A stretch of DNA of 64,000 nucleotides from NCBI GenBank assembly GCA_905331475.1, contig CAJNYU010000394.1, positions 62,001-126,000 of the forward strand. Reading direction: 5' to 3'. Source of the stretch: Rotaria socialis. Lineage: Eukaryota; Rotifera; Eurotatoria; Philodinida; Philodinidae. Positions 46,724 to 59,888 of the stretch are shown piece by piece. The notes below the pieces were generated by a model. That model was given only the letters and a program-made list of their open reading frames with translations, was not told where the DNA came from and made no database searches. A program made the position numbers and the translations under genes. Positions within the stretch are counted from its first letter, which is position 1, and the number at the start of each line of letters is the position of its first letter.

Positions 46724-48848
46724 CTAACCATATTTAACACTTTCATAACCGTATTTATCATACTGTTCTCTCTTGTATTTGTCCGATAAAATTGCATATG
46801 CTTGATTCACTTTTTTAAATAGTTCTTCAGATTTTTTATCGCCTGGATTTCTATCTGGATGAAGTTCTTTTGCTTTAAGTAAATAAGCATGTTTGATTTC
46901 TTTTTCAGTGGCTGTTCGGCTAATGGATAATAAATTATATAGATCCAATGGTGCTTCTTCTTCTCGTTGTGCTGTCGATTGTCTTTTACTAAAAATAAAA
47001 TATCACTTTGTACTTGATTGATTCGTTTCTAGTGCAGAGAGTTTGAAATGTCAGTGAGAAAAAATTAGAATATTACTTATTGCATTTTTGTAACTAAATA
47101 GTCATTCGGATAAGTATACGCCCATAGGCTTACAATTTAGAAAGTTGAACAATATTTATCGAATAGGAATAGTACGACGAAAAGAGAATGATCATAGTAG
47201 AAAATTGATCTCTGCATCAGTATATCGTTGTAAAGAAGCATGTTAGTAGTTTTTTGGTAACAGAAATATTCATACTATTCTATTGATATTTACCGGTCAT
47301 TTAACAAATATTATATTAGATTTTTTTAAAAATCATACAAGGGTAATATGGTTATGTATTAAACCTGAAGTTGATAGTTTAAAGAAGAATTGAATGCCTT
47401 TTTACTCAACAATGAAAACTTATCACTACTGTTTACGGGGATGTAAAAAGAAATACACGTCGCTTATCAGATGCAATTCCACTAGAAACAACCGAATATA
47501 CATAAACTTAATCAATTGATGATTATTGTATCTACTACAATTGATTCTTAGCTGAACATAAATCAAAGTACTCTTATAACAAACCGTTGCTCTTGATTTT
47601 TTTTTCTATAAGATTGATAGTTTTCTTGAAAAGAACTTGTAAAATCATAAGTGAATTGTGATGAATTTGAACGATAATTTTGCCACTGTTCTTGACTGAT
47701 CCGTTGTCGATAGAATTGTGGGTAATAACTTGCACAAAGACCAACAACAGGTGAAACAATAAATGCCATTGGAATCAAAATTTTCGTTGAAAGAAATGAA
47801 GCGAGTAATATACCAATTGACGGATCAATGAATGAACTGAAACTAGCGATGGCTGTCAATACCATAGGATAAAAACCAATCAGGGTTGCTGTAGTAACTT
47901 TAAACATTGAATATTGTCTATCACCAACAACTTGACCAGTTACACCATCGACTAAACATGTAAAATTTGATTGAGAACCGTACTGATAATTGATAACATA
48001 TATTGGATAATGCAAAATACGTTCGTTTTTAGAGGAAATATTAAAATGAAATGATTTAATTTGATGATTATTAAATTGAGGATATAACTAGAAAAGAAAA
48101 CAGAAACAAAATACTTTTTTTAATTTTCAAATACATTCATGTAAAAAGAAAGAGACCTGTTTTGATTGTTGAATACATAAATGTTTAATTTGAGGTACAA
48201 TATTAAGATCCCAACCAATATGAAATGTTGTATCTCGATCAACTGTCCATTGTTCGACATCATTATCTTCACAATTAAGATTAACAATATTTTGATTATG
48301 GAATGAAATATTTAATTTGTTTAAATGGTATCTATCAAGTGTTTGAGCTGCATAGATATTAATGTCAGATAGAGATAAGCTATTAATCATCATAGGAATC
48401 GAATGCCAACGCTGAGTTGGAACAATATTCTTTCCTTGCTAATCAAAAACATTTATTAAAAAAAGGACATTCTTTTATTCAATGAAAAACAAACTTTTTG
48501 CATTGTTATATTCGCAAGATCAATAGAAGCATCTATGGAACCATGAAGAGATAAATTCCAAAACGGTAAATAACGTCGTGTAATGCTAATGGCATCATCT
48601 TTTGTTGATTCAGTCCAACCCCCTGGTGCAAACCTCTTCGACAAAAAGAAATATTTTGATAGTATTTGTACTAAAATCAAATTCCTTTTTTACCACAAAG
48701 ATTTGAGCCATTTATCAAAATAAATTCGAGCTTGATTTTCATCGAATTTTTCTCGAATTCCTTCAATCCTCTTGTTTGAAACACATCGATAGCAATAATA
48801 TGATACACGACACCGCCCAATTAACAATAATTTAATAGATCTTTTCAT
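46724..48848 (-). CDS. Membrane-anchored J-domain (DnaJ) protein
   Basis: Exons: 48848-48694, 48633-48495, 48438-48157, 48087-47585, 46988-46724; phases agree, 448 codons (447 aa). The start MKRSIKLLLIGRCRVSYYCYR is basic and non-acidic, like a mitochondrial presequence. The middle has WFAPGGWTES, RRYLPFWNL, then LHYPIYVINYQYG and DGVTGQVVGDRQYS, resembling the PxW...NGxTGxVVGxRPYS signature of a conserved but poorly characterised membrane-protein family. Two or more TM helices lie at about 256-312. A complete J domain (about 374-443) follows with HPD at 403-405 (KELHPDRNPGDKKSEELF). J domains stimulate Hsp70 ATPase, so this protein likely recruits an Hsp70 to a membrane; which membrane is inference. 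The 596-nt intron between exons 4 and 5 carries the fusion, supported by matching phase 2. If that splice were wrong there would be two genes. Confidence 0.82.
46989..47584 (-). other. Intron linking the membrane part to the J domain
   Basis: 596-nt phase-2 intron (GTTTGT donor, TTTTTAG acceptor) in the J-domain gene, much longer than the gene's other introns (56-69 nt). Nothing coding recognised inside. Confidence 0.7.
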
Positions 48849-51800
48849 TATATTTTTAAAATAATAAATACTATAGAGCCAAAGTTTGCAACAGCGTAAA
48901 GTAACCAATAACACCCGTTCCACTTGTAGCTAAGGGACTATGTTTGAAATCAGCATAGAATAAGGACATCTATATTGGTTGACCTCTTTCACACCCTGAT
49001 TCTTGGATTTATTTGTATCTAAATTGGTTTCACAAATAATTAAAAGGAGAAATGCTTAAAAATGACTATTCAATAATCAATATTGACTTGAAATGTCAAC
49101 TATTCATTCAGAATCGTTTGTAATGAATGAATGAATGCATAAATGAATAAATCAAACAAAACGAAAAAGGCTTGATGCTAAACGAAGCGTCAACTATACA
49201 TAGAATAGCTGAGATGCAGACCATGAGTAATTCTTTTTTTTTAAATTCAATCTTCGAATGTTAAATGTTCAAAATAGAACAAATGTATGATATTGGTTCA
49301 AACTATTATCTTTAACTAAAAAGTGGTTTAAGCTAAAAAAAAAACTCCGTTGATATGTAAGATACATTTTCGTTCGTACGTAAGATCATTATAAGGTATA
49401 TTCTAAATAGTTACTACATAGTATAGTAATAAGTATCTCAAAAACATCTTGATATTGAAATAATCTGATGAAAGTGAAAGCTCAACAACATGAATAGATT
49501 GCCAACCCAGCCATTGTGAGACTAAAGTGTGAAACTCACGTATATCTCCTAGACTTAGTAAGCTAATGCAAAATATATCTTATTTTCTATGTAGAATCTA
49601 TATAGTTAGATCATTACCTATTTGCTTATATCGGCACTTGAGAGTTTCTTTTCATTTTTGTAATGGATATCTACTTTACGTTTTTCGTATAGTGTGTAAT
49701 GAAGTGAAGGAAGAAATACCAGCCTAATGAGTCTGGTTCCGACATAACATAACTTTTAATTCACTGATACCTACAATAAGGGAAGGGTGAAATTCGCAAA
49801 AATCTCACTTTTAAACTTACACGCTCGTTTCTTAGAAAGTACATGTGAGTTCCACAAAAAATCTTAACACTTGCAGGCATCCAATAGAGTTCATGTAACA
49901 ACCAAACGTATTTTAGATGTAATCATATTTTTTTTAGTGGGAAATCTAGTGTTTCTACTACGTTTTTGTACCGGAGCACGAAGAAAATACAGAGAACCCA
50001 AGTATCATTGTGTTTTTTGTAAGCGTTTAGAAAAAAATAATAGTTTATGAACATTGCTGATATGATACATGCATAAAAATGAACGTTGGTTCTTATTTTA
50101 GAACTATTTGAGGCGCATGCCTGTTTTTAATGAGCCAAATTATAATTAATGATTAAATGGGGTCACCTTTCCTTATACGAATACTGTCCAATAGATAACA
50201 TCCATAAAACATGTTTCAGAGATGTGTATTTAACTGCATTGAAACTGTAAAAATGCACTCAAACGATTACTCTTTAGAAACGTAATCTGATTTACAGTTG
50301 CCTAGAGAAAGTCACTACAAACGTGCCAATATGATCTTCATTATAACGTCTATGTTGCTCTTAGGCAAAAGCTTTGCGGCCATATAATTAGATTCAGAAT
50401 TTCATATAACTAGAGCGTGTGGAATGTTTTTTAATTGAGTTTTTAGGAAATTTCAAATCTTTACAGTATTCGTAAAATTCCAGATATCTAAACATGTAAA
50501 TTATATTTTTCTAGAACTTGAAACTCAAAAGTATTTCTGTTAATTAAAGAGTGCAGATGATGAGCAACTAATTTTTTTTACAAAACAATGCGCATTCGAA
50601 CTCCGCATAACTGATCATGAAGAAACTATGTCGGCAATGAGAAATCCAGAAAATAGCCTTTTTTTTTGGTATATTCTAGAGACCAAATTATATAACCCGT
50701 ACATTTAGAGTTTTCCTAGAATTCATGTAACATTCATTCTATCATCCTCGTAGATAACTAGAAGACATGTCGTTTTCTAGACTAGAGGAAAAATTGAAAT
50801 TAAATGGGTATTATAAGCTTGCAACGCAAATGAGCATGCTTACCTGAAAAAAATACCGGGATTTACTTGAAGTCAGAGCTGTAGTTAAAAGAAAGCGTCT
50901 CCGTAGACATCTATTGTTGGTTTTGTCTTTGTTATTTTTGATGATAAAGAATTAATGTAAAGAAACTTTTTTGTAATTCTGAATGGAACATCAATAGATA
51001 AAAAGAATTTCCATTGTTTAGTGAGCGAAAGTAAATGTTTTTTTTAGTTATTTTTACAGAAAAAAGATGAATCAGTATTGTATGTAAAGAAATAAAATTT
51101 AATAATAAATATATTGTTCTTTTTATCAAAAAAAAGCAATTTTCTATTTTCTATTTTCTACTTGTCTCTTTAAAAGAAGCAGAAGAAACATATAGTGTTA
51201 CTCAGAGAAGAAAACGCGTAAGGTAGTTTGCATATATCTTTCTATGTAACTTCTTCAATTTACAATAGCATTGAATTTTTTATTCTGATTAGGGATAAAA
51301 AGCGACAGCTATGAATGTTGCTACGTCGTGCAGCCGTATATACATTCATCGTAGGAAAAGATCTTTCTTTCCTTTATCCTTCAGTTTATTTCACGAAATA
51401 CAACCTTAAAAGGAGTATTGAAGCATGTTTGACAGAACTTTGCACATATCTCGTTGTTGTTCACAGAGTCTTACAAGTGACGTGCAGAAAATAGTTTCAT
51501 CACTTTTCAAAATTCAATTCTGCAAGCGTTACTGTAGAGTATTTTTAGTTGAAAAAAAATTTTATTTTTATTTTTCAAATATTTAAAATATACATCGATC
51601 TTAATTTTATGCATAAAAACATCTTGTTCAGGAACTCGTTTTACGATACAAAAGATTAATCAATACAAGATTAATTTATGCGATTCACAAAAATAAACGC
51701 ATTATCGAGCTGTATAAAAGTCAGTGCAAACTTTACTCAACCCCTCTGTTTTTCACGATATATTGAATGATATACGTGCATATCATTATTCATTATAATG

Positions 51801-54208
51801 AATTGATTCAATTCCGGTATAGTACGATGATCATTTTTGGGGATGAGTGGATTACGCTACACGCATCCAAACATGTTTATATCGTACACATATAGATATA
51901 CATAGTATATAGCTGGAAGGCGCATGTACGATGTCTTCATTGTAGATACGTTTGGAATCTGAAAATTCTTATATGAATGCTGAGTAGTATTAAATACCCT
52001 ATAGTAGACTAATTACTCTTGTTAAGAAAAATAGTCAATGCCATACATGTCGATACTACAATGTCAACATCATTGTCATAATATTGTATCGGCAAAATGA
52101 GATTTTTAAATACACATGTCACTGATACTCATTGAAGAAATATTGAAAATCACAGAAAACTATGGCATTTCTTTTATTATCACCATATCTTCAAAAATTT
52201 TCTAATTCTTTATAGAATCGTCGAGAACTGAAATAGAAGAATTATTGGAATCAAAAATATACTGCGCCTTCGATCTACTGAAATAAATGATTTGCACTAC
52301 AAATCTATGAAGACAAGCTCACTTTTGCTTGCTTGAAAGGTAACAGGTATGTAAAATATTTTGCTACTATAAAAACATTTGTTCAAATTTATGTGTGGTC
52401 ATTACTCAAGCTTTTGATATAACTATCTATCATAACAGTTCAGAGACCGTTCTCAAAGATAAATAAAAGTTCAAATAAATACGTCTATACGAATTAGTAC
52501 TCACAAAAATCAACATATCATCGGTGTTGTCTCTGTAAATAAATGTGAATCTGAACTTTGTTTACATACATACTCCTATTATGACTTTAGAGGTTAACAA
52601 CTCTATTATAATATTTGCCGTCTTTTTTTCAAACTAATCTATTGGAGTGCGCGATACTAAACGACATAATGGGGTGACCTTTTTAAATAAAATGCATTGA
52701 ATATTTGCTACGGTTTGTTTTTTCATGATCAAATTTACACAGAGCTGCATAGATGGCTTCATATGTTTACTCGGCAAAGCCTTTTCTAGAACATAAAATT
52801 GATATCACATACATTGATTATTTTTCTTCCGCAGCTTCTCCATCTTTCAATCTGCAATTTTTACTCTTTTATTACGAAACATACGGAAGAAAACAGGATG
52901 AAACTAAGTAGCATTGATGGTAACAACAGATTTCTGTTCATCTTGGTAGAGTACTGTTTTTCTTCCTATGCCACGTTGAAGTTACTCACTCACACTAAAG
53001 AAATGTTTCATTCTGCAATTTGGCAAAAGAACTTATTATGTATGCATACTAATAACATTCATCGCTCATCGGTTACATCAATTTTTCGTTCTTTGATGCG
53101 AGACTCTTCGTTGCCACGCCACGCCACGCCGTGCACAAATGAATTATTGTAGTTCGGTTGATCAATAAAAATACTGTTGTCGTCTGAAACAATTCATTTT
53201 TGCCACTCACAAACAACTAACATTACATTAGTTGCAAAGCTTGCCAAATCACAAACAGAAATTTTACTTTTAATGCAATTCCAGAACATCTCACAATAGT
53301 TTGATTTGGTATTTCAAAATTCACAATCGACTTTTTTCAGTCGCATATCACGAACAATGACGATTTTAATAGACAGGAAAGTATTAATATCGAAAAAACA
53401 TAATTACAATGATACATAGCATTGTTGTAAAAGTAACTAAACAATGTTTTGAATTGATTTCCGTCGAAATCCCCTTCTAGAAAACAATTCAATATAGAAC
53501 TCTTCGAAGTAAAATAGCAGCTACTTCACATATGAAGTCTTGTGAAATCTCTCTCCCCGTATGTATAAATATTTTTCGTAAAATAACAAACATCGTTCTC
53601 AAAAGAGTTGTGTACGTACATGTTCTTCGATATATTTTTCTAGTGAGTTCGAGGGAGTACAAGTAAGATAGTGTGACTTCAATCGTTTTCAATAGATCAC
53701 ATTTGAAAGCTGTCGTAAGTAATTACAATCTACATATTGTTTCTGTCAGTCAAAGTGTATGCATTTACCAGTATCATTATTTATAAAGAGACGATTTAAA
53801 GACTCATAGCCTTGCTATTTTTCTTCTAGAGAAACTTACTTGGCGTTTTCTAATACACTCTATATTTGTCCACTGAATTGCATGCCGTTTTCAAAAAAAT
53901 ACTTGTATTATTCTAATGTACTAACGAATAATTTCTCTAACGATTTACCAAGAACATTTTCTACGCATTTAGATTCGAATAGAATCGGTAATGCAAAACT
54001 AGTGCATCTACTGATAATTAGATGGAATCAACGGAAAATTTCACTTTTTTTCGTCTTGGATTTGTTTAGATAACTACAAACGATATCGATTAGGCGACGA
54101 ATAATTCTAACAACTAACTGAACCGTCGATCATTTGTCACCCATAATTAAAATATGTGTCATTGAATTTAAAAAGAGTTAATTTTAAACTCTCTCTTTAA
54201 AGACATTG
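48849..54208. other. Intergenic, 5.4 kb, nothing recognised
   Basis: Divergent spacer between the J-domain gene and the glycosyltransferase gene. AT-rich with a less AT-rich part at about 49.5-50.8 kb. The 117-codon frame at 52799-53152 starts at a non-ATG codon and has no recognisable domain. A small CCACG tandem occurs at about 53113-53130. Confidence 0.55.
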
Positions 54209-57200
54209 ATGGAGACTTGTTTTCGCGAGAGTTCTAGTCGCTTCAACAGCATAATACAATCAAGTAGTGAAATTCGATCAGCTAGATTGGTAAGTTCTTA
54301 TTTCGATATTCTCTTAGATACAAACTAGAATGGAACAATAGACATTGTACTAGAACATGATTCTGTATCAGTTCCATAGATCTCGCTGTCCTAATATTTA
54401 GTTTACAAAGATTTATTCTTTCTGGATCGATGATTCCGATATGTTGTCTCTAATAGTAAGCGTTCCATACGATCAAAATCTTTCTTTAGAGACGAAATAT
54501 CCAAATAGTCATCAAGGTTTCATTAAATATTGTAGTATTTTTTCAATTTAGGTTTTGTCAAGTTGCTTAAATCAGCAGAGTAAGCTTTTGAAGCATCATA
54601 TGATTCACATCTTTTCTTAAACCGATCATGGCCATACGCTGTAGATATCATTAAATAGAACTATCTTCTCAGGAAAAAGCTTGTTAGAGCAGCTCGCTTG
54701 GAACTAAAACATGAAACGCATCGATTTCATTTGAGTACTCTAAGCTAATACAAAATAAGTTAGATGAAAAATGTTTCCTGAAAATCTACCTTATCTACGA
54801 ATGTCTGTGATAGGATATGACTTGTTTGCTAGTGTCTTGAATGGTTAGATATTTTTTTAATAGAACAATCTATCATGAGCAAGATGCAAATAATAGCAAA
54901 TTAATTAGTGACGTCTTTAATTAACTAAGTATGGAATGTGGAGAAGAGTCACAGAAATCTCACTTTTAAACTTGCATTTACCATTTTCTTCGAAATTATT
55001 GGTGACTAGCACAAACAAGCGAAGGTATTATCTATTCTAAATAGAGTGGAGTACTTCATTTTTGACAATATTTAGTTTTGTGGACTGTAATGCATTTAAA
55101 AGAAAACCTGTTTCTAACTCAACTTCATTCTCTATTATAAATGAGTGATGATTGTCTATGTACTCATCATTGTTAACTGGCTACTTGCCTCTTCTATCAT
55201 TCTATTGCACCTGAGTAGACTTTCTGCAATATTATCTTTTCATTCAGTGTAATGATCGATTGTGGTTCAGTCGTTGGCTAGTGAAAATCTAAATTATTAC
55301 CTCTTCAGTTACATAACTACCAACGAACAAATCGATACTAACGCAGTGATCACTTTTTACCTATTTTTATAGTCAAATATAATATGAGTGTTTTGTTCTT
55401 TTAGTTAGAGAACCATTTGAGTCAAACATAAGATAATAGAGAGATAAGTCATTTGTATGTTTGGATGTAGAAAACTGTTTACTTCGTTTTCTAGTCTATT
55501 TTGGAATTTGAACACGACGGCAACGACCTTTGAAACCGAAGATCATCTTATTTTGTGAAGAAGAATAAATTCATAAGTTCATTTCTAGCAACATATCAAA
55601 TAGGATATGCTATGTGAATATCCATTTTACATATATTTATAATATTACGAAACATCAAACTATTCCGAGAAAAATTTTTACTAAACAATACACATACATC
55701 AATAGCTATTTTTGAAAATTAAGCTTTCAATACAACATCTTTAATATGTTGAGATATAAAACATAAACATAGTAGACTAGTTTCATTGGTGAACGAGAAT
55801 GATGCTATCAATTAATCTCAGCTGTTGATGTTCAAATAGAACATTAAATGGCTCTCACTGATTATTGTAAACGAATGTGTTACTGTTTATATTAGTCAAA
55901 CTTTTTTGCCTTTTAATATAATATTCATTGATAATCGTGCTTCATCATAACCTCTAGAACAGAAAGTATTTATCACAATATGCAATTGGTTTCTTGTGTT
56001 TACTTTGAGGCGTTCCCTCTATTATCTATTCTTCTTTCAGTTTAGATTATTCGATTGGATACATTTGAAGAATAATATTTCCTGCGTTATATCCTTTTTC
56101 AAAGAAGATGTCAACAAGCGTAAACTATTCCGTTTCTTGATTGCACTTACCTTGATATCCATTATTTTAATCATTTTCATGGGAAACAGCCAATCACAAA
56201 AACAATCAAAAAATTGTCAAGCAGCTATTTGGAACAACATGACTGCGTCACATTTAGCAAACCCACGTGGCCCACCTTACTTAGCCTATATTATTTCTGG
56301 GATACCTCAGCGCCACAATTCCACGCGCAAGCAGCTTCGTGATGCATTACCGGGATTTTTTAATTTTAATCATAAACAACCCGTTTCACTCAATGATTCG
56401 AGGATTTTACGAACTGTTGACATGAAAGTTTCGTCGCTCTTACTGACTTACATTGATCTCTGGAATGATATTGGAGCAAGATCACCAATCGAACTTCGAG
56501 AAAACGACTGGATATTTTTATTTGAAGATGATGTCGCAATAATTCCTCGTAGGATCATGAAATCGTTTTACAAAAGAATTTACGAAAAATGGAGATATAG
56601 AAGTCCAAATCCTAATTTAGCAAGTACGTAATTGATTTATTGAAACGAATTTTCGAAAACATAATTGAATGCATCTTTGAGAAAGGCAAAAGCCTGCATG
56701 CAATCGATCTAAAAATGAATCCAAACTTAGAAAATCATCGTGTACTTCGAATTTCTAAATATAGATTGAGATCTTCAGTTTCATTTTTCGAGAATAAAAC
56801 AGTTCAAATAGAACTATTTCATAAGAATTTTTTCAATTCCATAACATTTTTTTCTTGTACATTTGACAGACTTCGATGTCTTGAATGAAAGGCACGATAT
56901 TGGCGCTATCATAAATTAGTGTTTCAAAAACGTTTTTCGTCTATGAGAAGGATAGAAGTCTCTGAAAAAGCATTTTAATTTTAAATTCAGTAAAATTAAC
57001 GAATACATTAAACAATGATTTAGTAGATTCTCAAGAACCCAAGCAGACAAACTTTTGGAAAAACGTTATTAAACATTCAATCGGGAACCGCGATTGTGAG
57101 TCATTAACGCTCAGTGGCGAAATGCAAGAAACGCGTTTTTTAAGCAGAATTCTCACTTTGAGAGCGTGAAAAGGAATAAAAACTCTAATTCTGAGCGTTT

Positions 57201-59888
57201 AAACGCACAATTATTCGATAACTCCAAAACTAGTTCGTCTAAACGCTGAGGATTGGAGTTTCTACCCGTTTACACGCCCTCAAAGTGAGAATTCTGCGTA
57301 AAAAACGTATTTCTTGCGTTTTGTTACTGAGCGTTAATGACTCACAATCGGGGTTCCCGACTGAGTGTGTAAACGCGTTTTCCCAAAAGTTTGTCTGCTC
57401 GGAAAGCAGGCCTAACGAGTCTCATATTTTCTTGAACAATGATTAAACTAGATTGAAGCAGTTGTAACGACTGATGTTGCTTATGAGAATAATCATGCGA
57501 ATTTCTTTTTTACCAAAAACTGTTCCAATCCTAGAAAAAGTTTATTAATCTTTCGTTTTGTCTCTTGAACATTATAGTGAAATGATGTCACATGCTATTG
57601 AAATACAGAATACGGATAGGAGCGGTTACCATCAGTCAGTGAAAGTGATATTTATGTCTATGGTTCTTTCGAATTTAAGCTAAAAATATAATAAAAACTA
57701 AAGATTTCATAAAAAAAGTGCAATGTAATACTTTCGAAGTAATTAAAATGCACCAACAGAAAAAACTTCTTGAGCGAGTAAGGTAACAATGAGATCTTGT
57801 GTTCAAAACTATGATGTTATCAATAATCTTATCGAAACAACTTTTATGATTGGGATGATTCAGTGATAAGAGTAAATTGCTGTCAAAGAAACTTAGCTCA
57901 AGTGTATATATAGCATGGACAAGAGAAATACAACCGAGAGTAAAACAACAATCCACTATGAAACCTAGAAATAATGCTGTAAAGCAAGGATGCTGAATGA
58001 ATATTAAACGCAATCTTAAATCATAAACACTAACTAAGAAAATGTGGCATATTTATCAAAATGTTAAATATTAGTTAAGGAAAAACTGACATTCACTATA
58101 GGATGAGAAAGACGATAAGACAATTAATAATGAATAGATAGAAGGGAAAATCTTATTGGTACAATCAGTGTTGCTAACCATGGAGTTAGTCAGTTTAAAT
58201 GAGAAGTTTTGATTTTAATTCAAGTTTCCAGGCTCTAGTCTGTCACTTTATTGAATAGAATAAATCTCACAACAATGCGTTCTCCAAAAAAAAGAAAGTT
58301 CATTCTCATCCAATATCCAGTTAAAAATGTGAGCTTCAGTAGTCTTTTTTCGTTTCTTTTTTTTTGAATCAATAGCAGTAAGATAAAAATAAAATAGAGT
58401 ATTCATATTTTAAGCTTTAATTACTACTTTTTTCAACCTTTAGCACCCGAGATCCAAAAAAAACAATCTTTAACATTCATGTATTTGTATGAAATTTTGA
58501 TCATAAAATGTTGATGATTTGTCTCGAATTTTGAGAAGATTCTCACAACAGATTCTGTCACATGTGCGATCATTTTGGTAGTCAATTCTATGTTGAAGAA
58601 TTGGAGAAAAAATATTTTCGATACGGAACATCATTCGGTGAGATACTGACTCTTTTTGACAATCTTTGTTCGATTTCTTGTCTCTTGTCAAGAAATACAC
58701 TGTTCTACTTTCATACGACTGAGAACCTCAAAGAAAACTATTGAAATTGTACTGTCACGAAAACTTCAAACTGAAAAGACGATTTATTTTTGAGGTAGTA
58801 TTGTCTACAATTTATCTGAGGATTTGATTTATTGTGCATGATAGGGAAAACGGAAAGAGAACGATCTATTAATTGCAAAGTCTTCGGAAATTTTTTTAAA
58901 TAAGATATAAAATATACGCTTCTTTAATTCACGAGTTGAGACATGAGGTTAATTGGCTTAGATACGAAATCAATTCCTAGTTTTCATGAAACATGCAGCA
59001 ATAATATGCCTATTTTGAATGTCATCAATAGATGTCCTGATCACAGATTCTTATTATATGTCACTACAACGTATACACGTATGTGAACAGCTTAGAAAAG
59101 TTGATTTTTTGACTTGTACTTACTCGATTATATCTCATTACGTGGAGTTGTTGTCATGAAAAAGATACTCTCGAAGTTATGATAGCCCATACTTTTGATC
59201 GTAGTTCACGAAAAAATTCTAATTGATTAGATTAAAATGAACTAGAAAATAAGCAAGATAATTAAGCTTGATTTTCTTGTGTACATCAGTACTTAAAATA
59301 GACCATCAAAAACTTACAAAAGATAATAAATATGACCATTTTTTGCAGTTTTTTTTGCTTTATCAGATATTTCTATTGTAAACAAAGTGTATTCTATTAT
59401 CAAAAAAATCATAATTTTGTAAGAGCTAAGCGAAATAGATATCAGCAGATTTTGCTTATCTCTCGATAAGATTTCATGGAATTCTTCATTTACACTTTCA
59501 CTTTTGAATAGAAACCATCGAACAAGCATTGGAATTGGCGAAGAATGATGGCATTCTTTATCTTGGCACATGTGGATCTGCCTATGTGAATAGTAGTACA
59601 GGAGTTTCTTATTCACGTGATGGCTTAATTGAATTCCGTCGTGGTACCCACTTTTGCACTCATGCTATAGCCTACATGAAATGGCGTGCACGGAGAATGT
59701 GGGATGATTTGGCTGTCTATAGACTCTTTCACAATGCATTTGGTGCTGATACAATAGCTAATCACTGGCAAAAACTTTCAAAAACTTATCCATTCTGTAT
59801 TGCTCCTAATATACACTGGCCGCCTGGTACTGGTCATCATGGGTTCTTCTTTCAAGATAGAGGAACACACACCTCAACTATACAATGA
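54209..59888 (+). CDS. Type II membrane glycosyltransferase-like protein
   Basis: Exons: 54209-54289 (tentative first exon), 56041-56623, 59512-59888; phases agree, 347 codons (346 aa). Exon 1 gives METCFRESSSRFNS and splices in phase 0 (GTAAGT) to a basic cytosolic tail. One TM anchor follows (FRFLIALTLISIILIIFMG), then the lumenal domain, a Golgi-type layout. Motifs: PYLAYIISGIPQRHNSTRKQL, SSLLLTYIDLW, DWIFLFEDDV (a DxD-like acidic motif), ALELAKNDGILYLGTCGSAY, THFCTHAIAYMKWRA and a C-terminal FFFQDRG. The pattern (LxYLG after FEDDV, and a C/H-A-x-A-Y segment) recalls GT25-type enzymes, but I cannot fix the family or the sugar. Intron 2 is 2888 nt and carries a fold-back element; the splice joins NLA to KTIEQALELA. 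The catalytic part is firmer than exon 1. Confidence 0.72.
54290..56040 (+). other. Intron 1 of the glycosyltransferase-like gene (tentative)
   Basis: 1751 nt between a GTAAGT donor and a TTCTTTCAG acceptor, phase 0. AT-rich; nothing else recognised. It exists only if the tentative first exon is right; the acceptor itself looks good. Confidence 0.45.
56624..59511 (+). other. Intron 2 of the glycosyltransferase-like gene
   Basis: 2888 nt, GTACGT donor to GAATAG acceptor, phase 1. The flanking exons encode two halves of one lumenal domain. It contains the fold-back element at 57039-57402; the small ORFs on both strands (56640, 57675, 58470, 58562, 59314) are not accepted as genes. Confidence 0.7.
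57039..57402. mobile_element. 364-bp fold-back (MITE-like) element
   Basis: Almost the whole segment is one inverted repeat with arms of about 175 bp meeting near 57220. The termini are CCAAGCAGACAAACTTTTGG on the left and the complement of CCGAGCAGACAAACTTTTGG on the right. Inner matches include GATTGTGAGTCATTAACGCTC and AGAATTCTCACTTTGAG. Arms differ at scattered bases, so the insertion is not brand new. It has no ORF and is richer in G+C than its surroundings. It fits a non-autonomous DNA transposon; the target duplication is unclear. Confidence 0.88.

Noticed and set aside
52799..53152. 117-codon + strand ORF
   Set aside because: Non-ATG start, no motif, and a short tandem repeat at its end; length alone is not enough in AT-rich DNA with this many frames.
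56640..56888. 82-codon + strand ORF right after the glycosyltransferase exon
   Set aside because: Falls in intron 2; the donor at 56624 and the matching phase-1 acceptor at 59511 give a continuous lumenal domain without it.
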